In this document: in pieces, positions 13,841 through 19,880 of the stretch
Layout of the letters: each line of letters opens with the position of its first letter
How positions within the stretch are numbered: the stretch's first letter is position 1
NCBI GenBank assembly: GCA_946549475.1
Contig: CAMNQO010000008.1
Span: forward strand, 1 to 19,880
DNA from: an uncultured Bacteroidales bacterium
GTDB taxonomy: Bacteria; Bacteroidota; Bacteroidia; Bacteroidales; UBA932
Length of the DNA stretch: 19,880 nt
Direction: 5' to 3'
Program-made: the position numbers and the translations under genes
The notes under the pieces: generated by a model
Seen by the model: the letters and a program-made list of their open reading frames with translations, nothing else
Told to the model about the DNA's origin: nothing
The model's database searches: none

Positions 13841-14734
13841 ATGGAAGGACCGGGACAGGACAGGATAGAGCGACTTTTCAACTCCATCTCAGCGGATTAC
13901 GACCGCCTCAATCATCTGTTGTCCCTGAATGTGGACAAGACTTGGCGCAGGCGGGCCCTGAAAGAGATCCTGCCTCCGGCGGCAGGCGGCTCCGGGACTT
14001 CCGGGGCGCAGGTTTCGTATGAGGTTTTGGATGTAGCCTGCGGGACAGGCGATTTCAGTCTGGAGATAGCGCGCCGCAGTGTCTCTATCGACCGTCCCTG
14101 CCGGATTACCGGCCTGGACCTTTCGGAAGGCATGCTCGCCGTGATGCGCGACAAGGTCGCCCGTGCGGGTTTTGCCGCTGCGGCCCGTCCCGATGCCGGA
14201 GAAAGCGCGGACGGAACGCCGGCCGGAGAATGTACAGACGGGTGCGTCGGACCCGGGAAGGGTGTGACAATCACGGCGCTTCGGGGCAACTGCGAGGCGA
14301 TGCCTTTTGCGGACGGGGCTTTCGATTGTGTGACGATTGCTTTCGGCATCCGTAATTTTGAACACCGCGAACTGGCTTTGCGGGAAATCCTGCGCGTACT
14401 CAAGCCCGGCGGGAAACTGGTCATCCTTGAACTTTCCGTGCCCTCGCAACCCGTATTGCGCGGCTTGTACAAGTTATATTTTACGAAAATCCTGCCGCTG
14501 GTCGGCGGCTGGATTTCCGGTGATAAGGCGGCTTACCGCTACCTGCCGGCTTCCGTGCTGCAATTTCCTCCCAAAGAGCAGTGGATGGATATCATGCGTT
14601 CCTGCGGCTATGCCGGGGTCTGTCACAAGGCTTATACCTTCGGCATCTGCCGTCAATATACCGGCATCAAGCCGGTAACTCCCGGTTTTTCCGCCCCCGG
14701 CGGGAAGCCGGATGCATCATTCGACATACCATGA
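13841..14734 (+). CDS. menG: Demethylmenaquinone methyltransferase (UbiE/MenG)
   Basis: This SAM-dependent methyltransferase carries out the last step of menaquinone synthesis (297 residues). The UbiE signature YDRLNHLLSLNVDKTWRR is at ~20-37, SAM motif I VLDVACGTGDF at 62-72, and GLDLSEGML at ~91-99. The second family signature, IAFGIRNFEH, follows downstream. Relative to the ~250-residue UbiE of Escherichia coli, there is an insert of roughly 30 residues between GLDLSEGML and the NCEAMPF motif. It is rich in Ala/Gly/Asp (about 110-140). The C-terminus also extends past the usual end with a Pro/Gly-rich tail. The ATG at 13841 is chosen because the family begins just before this point; the longer frame to 13775 overlaps the lipoprotein gene. 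The stop overlaps the menA start as ATGA. Confidence 0.93.
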   Translation: MEGPGQDRIERLFNSISADYDRLNHLLSLNVDKTWRRRALKEILPPAAGGSGTSGAQVSYEVLDVACGTGDFSLEIARRSVSIDRPCRITGLDLSEGMLAVMRDKVARAGFAAAARPDAGESADGTPAGECTDGCVGPGKGVTITALRGNCEAMPFADGAFDCVTIAFGIRNFEHRELALREILRVLKPGGKLVILELSVPSQPVLRGLYKLYFTKILPLVGGWISGDKAAYRYLPASVLQFPPKEQWMDIMRSCGYAGVCHKAYTFGICRQYTGIKPVTPGFSAPGGKPDASFDIP

Positions 14735-15630
14735 CCCTTTCCGCTTGCTTGCGTTCGATGCGTCTGCGGACGCTGCCCTTGTCGCTTTCCGGAGTGATGC
14801 TGGGCATTTTTGCCACTTTCGGTTCCGGGGCCGTACAGGCCGTATATCCGGTCGCGTCCCTCGTATTCCTGTTGCTGACGACCGTACTGCTCCAGATTCT
14901 GTCCAACCTTTCGAATGAGTTGGGCGATACGATCAGCGGCACGGACCGCGATGACCGGCAGGGCATCCGTTATTCCCTGCAGGATGGCGGACTGACCATA
15001 GCCCAGATGAGGCGGCTGATAGCCTCCGTTGCGGCTTCCTGCTGCCTGAGCGGCCTGGCTATGGTTTATTGCAGTTTCAATGCGCTTTTTGCCTGGACGC
15101 CCCTTTTGCTCCTGCTGCTGGGTGCCGCCGCCATCTGGGCGGCCATGCATTATACCCTCGGGAAACATCCTTACGGCTATCGTGGGCTGGGCGATGTCTT
15201 CGTTTTTATTTTCTTCGGACTCGTCTCGGTGGGGGGCGCTTATTTCGTCTGTGCGCACAGCCTGCCCGTCCGCATGATCCTGCCGGCGGCCGCCATCGGA
15301 TTTTTCAGCGTGGGGGTACTCAATCTCAATAACATCCGGGACATGAAAACCGATGCCGTCACCCGTGTGACCGTGGCCATCCGGCTCGGCGAACGCCGAG
15401 CCCGCATCTATCAGACGCTGCTGATGGGTGCGGGCTGGGCGTGTTTGTTGGTCTTTTCACATCCGTTGCCTTGGACGAGAGGACTTTATCTGCTGACATT
15501 GCCCCTGTATGTCCTGCATCTCAAAGGGGTGTGGACGCGTGATGGCCGCGCCTTGGATCCGATGCTGCCGCTGCTGGTGATGAGTACCTTCGTCCTGTCA
15601 CTGCTCGTGGGCTTGGGAATGGTGCTGTAG
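14731..15630 (+). CDS. menA: 1,4-dihydroxy-2-naphthoate polyprenyltransferase MenA
   Basis: This inner-membrane UbiA-family prenyltransferase attaches the isoprenoid tail to dihydroxynaphthoate (299 residues). The first Asp-rich motif, NELGDTISGTDRDDR, lies at ~62-76. The second, NNIRDMKTD, lies in the second half. Both are required for Mg2+-diphosphate binding. About eight or nine hydrophobic segments span the protein. The N-terminal RLRTLPLSLSGVMLG is typical of MenA. The ATG at 14731 overlaps the menG stop as ATGA, which fixes the start; an upstream in-frame ATG at 14581 lies inside menG. MenG acts directly on the product of MenA, so coupling makes sense. The gene ends 4 bp before the convergent cysK, leaving almost no room for a terminator. 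Confidence 0.93.
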   Translation: MTLSACLRSMRLRTLPLSLSGVMLGIFATFGSGAVQAVYPVASLVFLLLTTVLLQILSNLSNELGDTISGTDRDDRQGIRYSLQDGGLTIAQMRRLIASVAASCCLSGLAMVYCSFNALFAWTPLLLLLLGAAAIWAAMHYTLGKHPYGYRGLGDVFVFIFFGLVSVGGAYFVCAHSLPVRMILPAAAIGFFSVGVLNLNNIRDMKTDAVTRVTVAIRLGERRARIYQTLLMGAGWACLLVFSHPLPWTRGLYLLTLPLYVLHLKGVWTRDGRALDPMLPLLVMSTFVLSLLVGLGMVL

Positions 15631-15634
15631 CGGT

Positions 15635-16582
15635 TTACAACGGGTAGTCTTCAAAGGCATAAAGGACGGTGGAGAGGTAGCGTTCGCCGGTGTCGGGAAG
15701 CAGGACGACGATGTTCTTGTCTTTGTTTTCGGGACGCAGGGCGATGCGGGATGCGGCATAGAGGGCGGCTCCGGACGAGATGCCGACGAGCAGTCCCTCT
15801 TCGCGGGCGATTTCGCGCCCGGTGCGGATGGCGTCGTCATTCTCCACATCGAACACTTCATCGATGATGCCGGCATCGTAGGTCTTGGGGATGAAACCCG
15901 CGCCGATGCCCTGGATCTTGTGCGGACCGCTCTGCCCGCCGTTGAGTACAGGCGAACTTTTCGGCTCGACGGCGACGACCTTGATGGCGGGATTCTGCTC
16001 CTTCAGGTATTTTCCGGCCCCGGAGATTGTACCGCCCGTCCCGACGCCGGCTACGAAGATATCCACCTGACCTTCCGTGTCGCGCCAGATTTCCGGTCCC
16101 GTGGTGGCGTAATGGCGGGCGGGGTTGGCCGGATTTTCAAACTGTTGCAGGATGACGCTTCCGGGGATGGACGCCCGCAGGCTTTCCGCTTCCCGGATGG
16201 CGCCCGGCATGCCGTCTTTGCCCGGGGTGAGGTGTACTTCGGCGCCGTAGGCCTTGACGAGATTGCGCCGTTCCACGCTCATCGTCTCGGGCATGGTCAG
16301 GATGAGGCGGTAACCTTTGACGGCCGAGACCAGTGCCAGGCCTACGCCCGTGTTGCCGCTGGTGGGCTCGATGATGGTGGCGCCGGGTTTGAGGATGCCT
16401 TTGCGCTCGGCCTCTTCAATCATGGCCAGCGCGATGCGGTCTTTGACGCTGCCGCCGGGATTGAAATATTCTACTTTGGCAGTAAGAGGTGTGACGATGC
16501 CCCTCTGCTGCGAAAAGCGGTTGAGGGACAGTAGGGGGGTGTTGCCGATAAGTCCGGTCAGATTCTGTGCTATTGTTTTCAT
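15635..16582 (-). CDS. cysK: Cysteine synthase A
   Basis: This PLP enzyme makes cysteine from O-acetylserine and sulfide (315 residues, normal length). Lys47 in FNPGGSVKDRIA is the Schiff-base lysine. TSGNTG (74-79) is the substrate/PLP loop. GVGTGGTISGAG binds the PLP phosphate, and GISSGAA near the C-terminus contacts the pyridine nitrogen. The C-terminus YLSTVLYAFEDYPL is typical of CysK. The gene lies 26 bp downstream of the O-acetylhomoserine sulfhydrylase gene on the same strand, so the two sulfide-fixing enzymes form one operon. Its 3' end nearly touches menA. Confidence 0.95.
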   Translation of the reverse strand: MKTIAQNLTGLIGNTPLLSLNRFSQQRGIVTPLTAKVEYFNPGGSVKDRIALAMIEEAERKGILKPGATIIEPTSGNTGVGLALVSAVKGYRLILTMPETMSVERRNLVKAYGAEVHLTPGKDGMPGAIREAESLRASIPGSVILQQFENPANPARHYATTGPEIWRDTEGQVDIFVAGVGTGGTISGAGKYLKEQNPAIKVVAVEPKSSPVLNGGQSGPHKIQGIGAGFIPKTYDAGIIDEVFDVENDDAIRTGREIAREEGLLVGISSGAALYAASRIALRPENKDKNIVVLLPDTGERYLSTVLYAFEDYPL

Positions 16583-16608
16583 GACTTTTATAGTATGAGT
16601 ATTTTTTG

Positions 16609-17895
16609 CTAGTTCAACTGGTCGAAGGCTTGCCGGAGATCGTCGAGGATGTCGTCGATGTGTTCGGTGCCGATGCTTAGGCGTATGGTTGCGGGCGTGA
16701 TGTGCTGCGCTTGCAGTTCTTCGGGGGAAAGTTGTGAATGGGTCGTCGTGTAAGGATGGATGACCAGGCTCTTCACATCGGCCACATTGGCCAGCAGGGA
16801 AAAGATTTTCAGCGCATCGATGAAGCGCCAGGCTTCCTCCTGGCCGCCTTTGATTTCGAAGGTGAAGATGGAGCCGCCGCCGTTGGGGAAATACTTCCGG
16901 TAGAGCTGGTGGTCCGGGTGCGTGGGCAGCGCGGGGTGGTTTACACGGGCGACTTTGGGGTGACGGCTGAGGAAGTCCACGACTTTCAGGGCATTCTCCA
17001 CATGGCGCTCTACGCGGAGGCTCAGCGTCTCTACGCCTTGCAACAGGAGAAAGGCGTTGAAGGGGGAGATAGCGGCACCCGTGTCGCGCAGCAGGACGGC
17101 GCGGATGCGGGTGACGAAAGCGGCGGCCCCGACGGCTTCGGCAAAGACGAGGTTGTGGTAGGAGGGGTCGGGCTGGGCCAGGGTCGGGAACTTGTCCCGG
17201 CGGGCCAGCCAGTCGAAGCGGCCGCCGTCCACGATGACGCCTCCGAGGCTGGTCCCGTGTCCGCCGAGGAATTTGGTCGCCGAGTGGACGACGATGTCGG
17301 CGCCGTGCTCCAGCGGTCGGATGAGATAGGGGGTGCCGAAAGTGTTGTCGATAATCAAAGGGATGTCGTGCCTGTGCGCGACTGCGGCCACGCCCTCGAT
17401 GTCCGTGATGTCGCTGTTGGGGTTGCCGAAGGTCTCGGCGAAAATCGCCTTGGTCTCGGGCCGGATGGCGGCTTCAAGGGCGGCAAAATCGTTTACCCGC
17501 ACGATGGTGCTGCTGACGCCCTGTCCGGCCAGCGTATGCGTGATCAGATTGTACGAACCGCCGTAGAGGTTGTCCGCCGCCACGATGTGGTCGCCCCGTT
17601 GTGCGATATTCTGCAAGGCGTAGGTGATGGCGGCGGCTCCGGATGCCACGGCCAGGCCGGCGACGCCACCTTCGAGCGCGGCTACGCGTTCTTCAAAGAC
17701 ACCTTGGGTGGAGTTGGTCAGGCGTCCGTAGATGTTGCCGGCATCCCGCAGGCCGAAGCGGTCGGCGGCATGCCGGCTGTTGTGGAATACATAACTCGTA
17801 GTCTGATAGATGGGCACCGCGCGGGCATCGGTAGCCGGGTCTGCCTGTTCCTGTCCCACATGGACCTGCAATGTCTCGAAATGATAATTTTTCAT
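16609..17895 (-). CDS. O-acetylhomoserine aminocarboxypropyltransferase (sulfhydrylase)
   Basis: This Cys/Met-metabolism PLP enzyme makes homocysteine from O-acetylhomoserine and sulfide (428 residues). MKNYHFETLQVHVGQ at the N-terminus, YGRLTNSTQ, and ASGAAAI are typical. The internal aldimine Lys208 lies in VHSATKFLGGHGTS. The C-terminal RLSIGTEHIDDI closes the fold. The ~430-residue length and these motifs fit the sulfhydrylase (MetY-type) subgroup better than cystathionine gamma-synthase (~390). The ATG at 17895 (MKNYHF) is preferred over 17907: a promoter with -7 CAACTTTG at 17917-17924 would start transcription at about 17910, leaving almost no leader for 17907. It is the first gene of the operon with cysK and is divergent from an Lrp/AsnC regulator, its probable controller. 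Confidence 0.92.
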   Translation of the reverse strand: MKNYHFETLQVHVGQEQADPATDARAVPIYQTTSYVFHNSRHAADRFGLRDAGNIYGRLTNSTQGVFEERVAALEGGVAGLAVASGAAAITYALQNIAQRGDHIVAADNLYGGSYNLITHTLAGQGVSSTIVRVNDFAALEAAIRPETKAIFAETFGNPNSDITDIEGVAAVAHRHDIPLIIDNTFGTPYLIRPLEHGADIVVHSATKFLGGHGTSLGGVIVDGGRFDWLARRDKFPTLAQPDPSYHNLVFAEAVGAAAFVTRIRAVLLRDTGAAISPFNAFLLLQGVETLSLRVERHVENALKVVDFLSRHPKVARVNHPALPTHPDHQLYRKYFPNGGGSIFTFEIKGGQEEAWRFIDALKIFSLLANVADVKSLVIHPYTTTHSQLSPEELQAQHITPATIRLSIGTEHIDDILDDLRQAFDQLN

Positions 17896-17916
17896 GTCTG
17901 CTGTCATTTGATGGTG

Positions 17917-17948
17917 CAAAGTTGGGGATTCTGGAAATATTGTCCAAA
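17917..17948 (-). promoter_or_regulatory. Promoter of the sulfhydrylase-cysK operon
   Basis: On the minus strand TTTG (17945-17948) and CAACTTTG (17917-17924, one mismatch to TAnnTTTG) are separated by 20 bp. A palindrome-like element occupies the spacer. Confidence 0.55.
17932..17946. promoter_or_regulatory. Candidate Lrp/AsnC operator
   Basis: A 15 bp imperfect palindrome, TGGAAATATTGTCCA, has TGGA and TCCA arms around an AT-rich centre. It lies in the promoter spacer of the sulfhydrylase operon and upstream of the divergent lrp-like gene. Size and character fit an Lrp-family site, where an AT-rich 15 bp dyad is usual. Binding there would block RNA polymerase. The match to the Escherichia coli Lrp consensus is only partial. 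Confidence 0.4.
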
Positions 17949-17956
17949 AAATAGTA

Positions 17957-17983
17957 TAAATTTGGAAAATTTATCTATATTTG
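17957..17983 (+). promoter_or_regulatory. Promoter region of the Lrp/AsnC regulator gene
   Basis: Two -7-type elements lie in tandem on the plus strand: TAAATTTG (17957-17964) and TATATTTG (17976-17983). Neither has a clear -33 box at the standard spacing. The leader to the ATG at 18054 would be about 65-85 nt. Confidence 0.45.
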
Positions 17984-18053
17984 TGGTTGTTTTAGGATAA
18001 TATTCCAGGTACTCCCCGTCGGGAAGGGTTTTGACAGAATAATTTTCTATGTG

Positions 18054-18518
18054 ATGACTGCCGTGTTGGACGAAATCGATTTGCAGATCTTGAAAATCTT
18101 GCAGAATAATGCCAAATTGACCACCAAAGAACTGGCGGATGCCGTCAATTTGAGTCCGACTCCCGTCTTTGAACGCCAGAAACGGCTCGAAAGGCAGGGG
18201 TATATCAAAAAGTATATCGCCGTGCTCGACCCCGGGAAACTCGACCGGAGTTTGCTGGTGTTTTGCAAAGTGAAATTGAAGCAGATCAACCATGAGATTG
18301 CCGATGCCTTTACCCGCCGCATCCAGCACATCCCGGAAGTGACCGAGTGCTACAACACGAGCGGTGCTTACGATTATTTGTTGAAAGTATGCGTCCGTGA
18401 CATGAAACAATACCAGGAATTTATCTTGACCAAACTCGGCGACATAGACTCTGTCGGCTCCATTGAGAGTACCTTTGTGATGAGCGAAGTCAAACAAAAG
18501 TACGGCATCAATTTTTAG
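18054..18518 (+). CDS. Lrp/AsnC family transcriptional regulator
   Basis: A 154-residue feast/famine regulator. An N-terminal winged helix-turn-helix lies at about residues 5-60 (LDEIDLQILKILQNNAKLTTKEL and VNLSPTPVFERQKRLERQGYI, each split here only for reading). It is followed by a RAM/AsnC ligand-binding domain of ~70-140 that makes dimers and octamers and senses amino acids. Length and domain layout are normal. The ATG at 18054 is chosen; a GTG immediately before it (18051) could also serve. It is divergent from the sulfhydrylase-cysK operon with a 158 bp gap containing a candidate operator, so control of sulfur amino-acid synthesis is likely, with methionine or cysteine as plausible effectors. 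The 3' end overlaps the phosphatase gene tail to tail by 11 bp. Confidence 0.93.
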   Translation: MTAVLDEIDLQILKILQNNAKLTTKELADAVNLSPTPVFERQKRLERQGYIKKYIAVLDPGKLDRSLLVFCKVKLKQINHEIADAFTRRIQHIPEVTECYNTSGAYDYLLKVCVRDMKQYQEFILTKLGDIDSVGSIESTFVMSEVKQKYGINF

Positions 18519-18975
18519 AAAGCGCGAGGCTTGCCGTCCGCAGCATGGCTTCGCAGGCTTCCAGGATATCCTGGAAGGTCTGCTCGAAGTCTCCCGTGTA
18601 CCAGGGGTCGGCCACATCCCGGGAAATGCCTGTATAAGACATCATCAGATGGATTTTGCCCTCCGGGTCTTCGGGGATGATCCGTTTGATAAGCCGCAGG
18701 TTCGAAGCGTCCATGCAGATAATCCGGTCGAAAAGCGCATAGTCGGCGGGCGTAACCCGGCGTGCCCGTTTGTCCGGGTCGAACCATACGCCGTGTTGGG
18801 TCAGGCAGCGCTTTGCAGGCGGATAAATCGGATGGCCCGTTTCTTCATCGGATACGGCCGCCGATTCGATATGGACCCCCTCTTCCAGTCCGCGTGCTTT
18901 CACAAGCGCCTTGAAGATAAACTCCGCCATGGGACTCCGGCAGATATTGCCGTGACATACGAATAAGATGTTCAT
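18508..18975 (-). CDS. Low-molecular-weight protein tyrosine phosphatase
   Basis: A 155-residue cytosolic phosphatase. The catalytic P-loop CHGNICRS (Cys7, Arg13, Ser14) fits C-x5-R-S at the N-terminus. The general acid Asp123 lies in DPWYTGDF, the usual DPW motif. The length is standard. The ATG at 18975 (MNILFVC) is chosen because the P-loop normally begins within ten residues of the start; upstream in-frame codons to 18996 add nothing recognisable. The gene overlaps the Lrp-like gene by 11 bp in convergent orientation. No tyrosine kinase is in the window, so the partner cannot be named. Related enzymes act on capsule or exopolysaccharide kinases, but arsenate-reductase-like relatives also exist. 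Confidence 0.93.
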   Translation of the reverse strand: MNILFVCHGNICRSPMAEFIFKALVKARGLEEGVHIESAAVSDEETGHPIYPPAKRCLTQHGVWFDPDKRARRVTPADYALFDRIICMDASNLRLIKRIIPEDPEGKIHLMMSYTGISRDVADPWYTGDFEQTFQDILEACEAMLRTASLALSKN

Positions 18976-19095
18976 TGTCGATAAATTTGCCTGCAATCGT
19001 TTTTACTGTCTGCAGAGCGATTATTCATTCACCTTAACTGGAAAAAGAAGCGATACAATCAATTTTCTCATTGGTCCCAAAGTCTCTGTTCTCCG

Positions 19096-19126
19096 CAAAT
19101 TTAGCCATTTTCCGAGACTGTAACAA
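19096..19126 (-). promoter_or_regulatory. Likely promoter of the phosphatase gene
   Basis: On the minus strand TTG (19124-19126) lies 20 bp before TAAATTTG (19096-19103), a good match to the Bacteroidota pattern. It predicts an untranslated leader of about 115 nt before the ATG at 18975. Confidence 0.5.
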
Positions 19127-19281
19127 TAATGTGTTTCATTTTTCGATTGTTTCTGGCGCCGGGCACATGGAAGACCTTGCCGTCATCACCTGGAAGATGA
19201 ACGGCCTGATGGATGCCTGAGCCTTCTTTTCATCATTTTTGAGGATGCCCGCCCCTGATTTTACCTATAAATAAGGAAGGT

Positions 19282-19312
19282 CCCGCGAAGGGAAAATCAT
19301 CAACTTTGCGGG
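19282..19312. promoter_or_regulatory. Dyad overlapping the TonB-receptor promoter
   Basis: CCCGCGAAG (19282-19290) and CTTTGCGGG (19304-19312) form an inverted repeat, matching at 8 of 9 positions around a 13 bp centre. It covers a CAACTTTG -7-like element (19301-19308) and ends 3 bp before the ATG at 19316. It could be an operator; formation as an RNA hairpin is unlikely if transcription starts at about 19313. Confidence 0.35.
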
Positions 19313-19315
19313 CTT

Positions 19316-19880
19316 ATGAAAAGGTTTCCGCTCATAACCCTGCTGGCTGTGTTGTGTGCGTTCGGAGCGGCAGTCCAGGCACAGGGACGCCTGTCGCTGG
19401 AAGTGACGGACGGGAAGCAGGCGCTCCCCGGGGTGGTCATCCAGGTTCATCCCTATGCGCTGAAAGACGTCGTCGTCACTTCGCAGCGGAAAGAGTCGCC
19501 CGGTTCCACCGTCACCCGCATCGACGCCCAGGCCATCGCCCACCTTCAGGCGACCAGCCTGTCCGATGTACTGCAGCTGCTTCCCGGAGAAACGGTCACC
19601 TCCAATCCCACCCTGACCGCCGCCTCCCGTTTCCAATCGCGTACCCTCGATGGGAACGACGGCAACAACGCCTTCGGAGCGGCCATCGTGATGGACGGCA
19701 TCCCGCTTTCTACCAATGCCGAACGGGCCAATACCGGCGGCACCCTTTCGAGTGCCGGTTCGGGCGTGGACCTTCCGGTATGTCCGTGAATGCGGCACGG
19801 CGGATACCTTCATTCAGGAGCAGCTCATCGTTACCAACGCCCAGGGCCGGGTGGACAGTTACTGGGAAACCCTGCTGCGT
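19316..19880 (+). pseudogene. TonB-dependent receptor, N-terminal part, shortened and frame-disrupted
   Basis: The start of a SusC/CirA-type outer-membrane receptor. Residues 1-22 form a signal peptide (cleavage near VQAQ). A carboxypeptidase-D regulatory-like domain opens (LSLEVTDGKQALPGVVIQV) but jumps straight to HPYALKDVVVTSQR, the segment that normally follows that domain. Some 50 or so residues therefore seem to be missing in frame around 19447. The plug domain follows (LSDVLQLLPGE, DGIPLSTNAERANTGG, GSGVD). After GVDL the frame meets TGA at 19787-19789. From 19776 to the window end another frame is open for 35 codons (RYVRECGTADTFIQEQ...), but it lacks the expected plug continuation IPxDxIExVE. 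The gene may be a pseudogene, a product of rearrangement, or an assembly chimera at the contig edge. As far as read, 158 residues precede the stop. Confidence 0.7.

Larger units (their letters stand above)
18976..19315. other. 340 bp intergenic stretch, mostly AT-rich
   Basis: No gene of convincing length was found. The left half (to ~19140) is AT-rich and contains the likely phosphatase promoter and a 5' leader of about 115 nt. A more GC-rich island at about 19150-19220 can encode a short peptide ending in TGA and may be a gene remnant. The right end holds a dyad and the -7 element of the TonB receptor gene. No tRNA, riboswitch or Rho-independent terminator was recognised. Confidence 0.6.

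Noticed and set aside
16738..18000. 420-codon plus-strand frame opposite the sulfhydrylase gene
   Set aside because: The frame is long only because of high GC content. The minus strand encodes an unmistakable PLP enzyme with its catalytic lysine.
17904..18617. Minus-strand frame across the Lrp-like gene and its leader
   Set aside because: It is antisense to a clear Lrp/AsnC gene and includes the AT-rich promoter region; no motif supports it.
18982..18989. TAAATTTG on the plus strand upstream of the phosphatase start
   Set aside because: It points away from any nearby plus-strand gene and has no -33 partner; likely chance in AT-rich DNA.

Overview
The window looks like chromosomal DNA of a fairly GC-rich member of the Bacteroidales (Bacteroidota). 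Three things point there. Most leaders carry the Bacteroidota -7 promoter element TAnnTTTG, several with a TTTG/TTG -33 element 18-20 bp upstream. The gene set is typical: a LytS/LytTR pair, DUF2490, DUF4956, a SusC/CirA-style TonB receptor, and menaquinone genes. Lipoproteins carry short Bacteroidota-type signal peptides. The genus cannot be fixed from sequence reading alone. No RNA genes, CRISPR array or insertion sequence was seen.

Layout. 1-749: 3' part of mutY. 728-2106 (minus): a YitT-family membrane protein and an acyl-CoA thioesterase, coupled by an ATGA overlap. 2190-4451: a large CPA2-type cation:proton antiporter, divergent from yitT. 4473-6355 (minus): a LytTR response regulator and LytS-type histidine kinase, divergent from the next block. 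6555-11249: five tightly packed plus-strand genes. They encode a Cthe_2159-like beta-helix lipoprotein, a small secreted protein with YD-like repeats, a VTC-domain (polyphosphate polymerase-like) protein, a DUF4956 membrane protein and a DUF2490 outer-membrane beta-barrel. 11388-13064: a Na/Pi cotransporter with a PhoU-like tail. 13108-15630: a fibronectin-type lipoprotein followed by menG(ubiE)-menA. 15635-17895 (minus): O-acetylhomoserine sulfhydrylase and cysteine synthase, divergent from an Lrp/AsnC regulator (18054-18518). 18508-18975 (minus): a low-molecular-weight protein tyrosine phosphatase. 18976-19315: a mostly AT-rich gap. 19316-19880: the start of a TonB-dependent receptor that looks internally shortened and then breaks frame.

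The part most deserving attention is 6555-11249. The five genes span the outer surface (lipoprotein), periplasm (small secreted protein), inner membrane (DUF4956), cytosol (VTC domain) and outer membrane (DUF2490). A phosphate-type importer lies immediately downstream and a cell-envelope-type two-component system immediately upstream. The layout suggests a trans-envelope apparatus making or handling a polyanion or surface polymer. Its product and mechanism are inference, not seen. The menaquinone and sulfur-assimilation genes are ordinary housekeeping neighbours.
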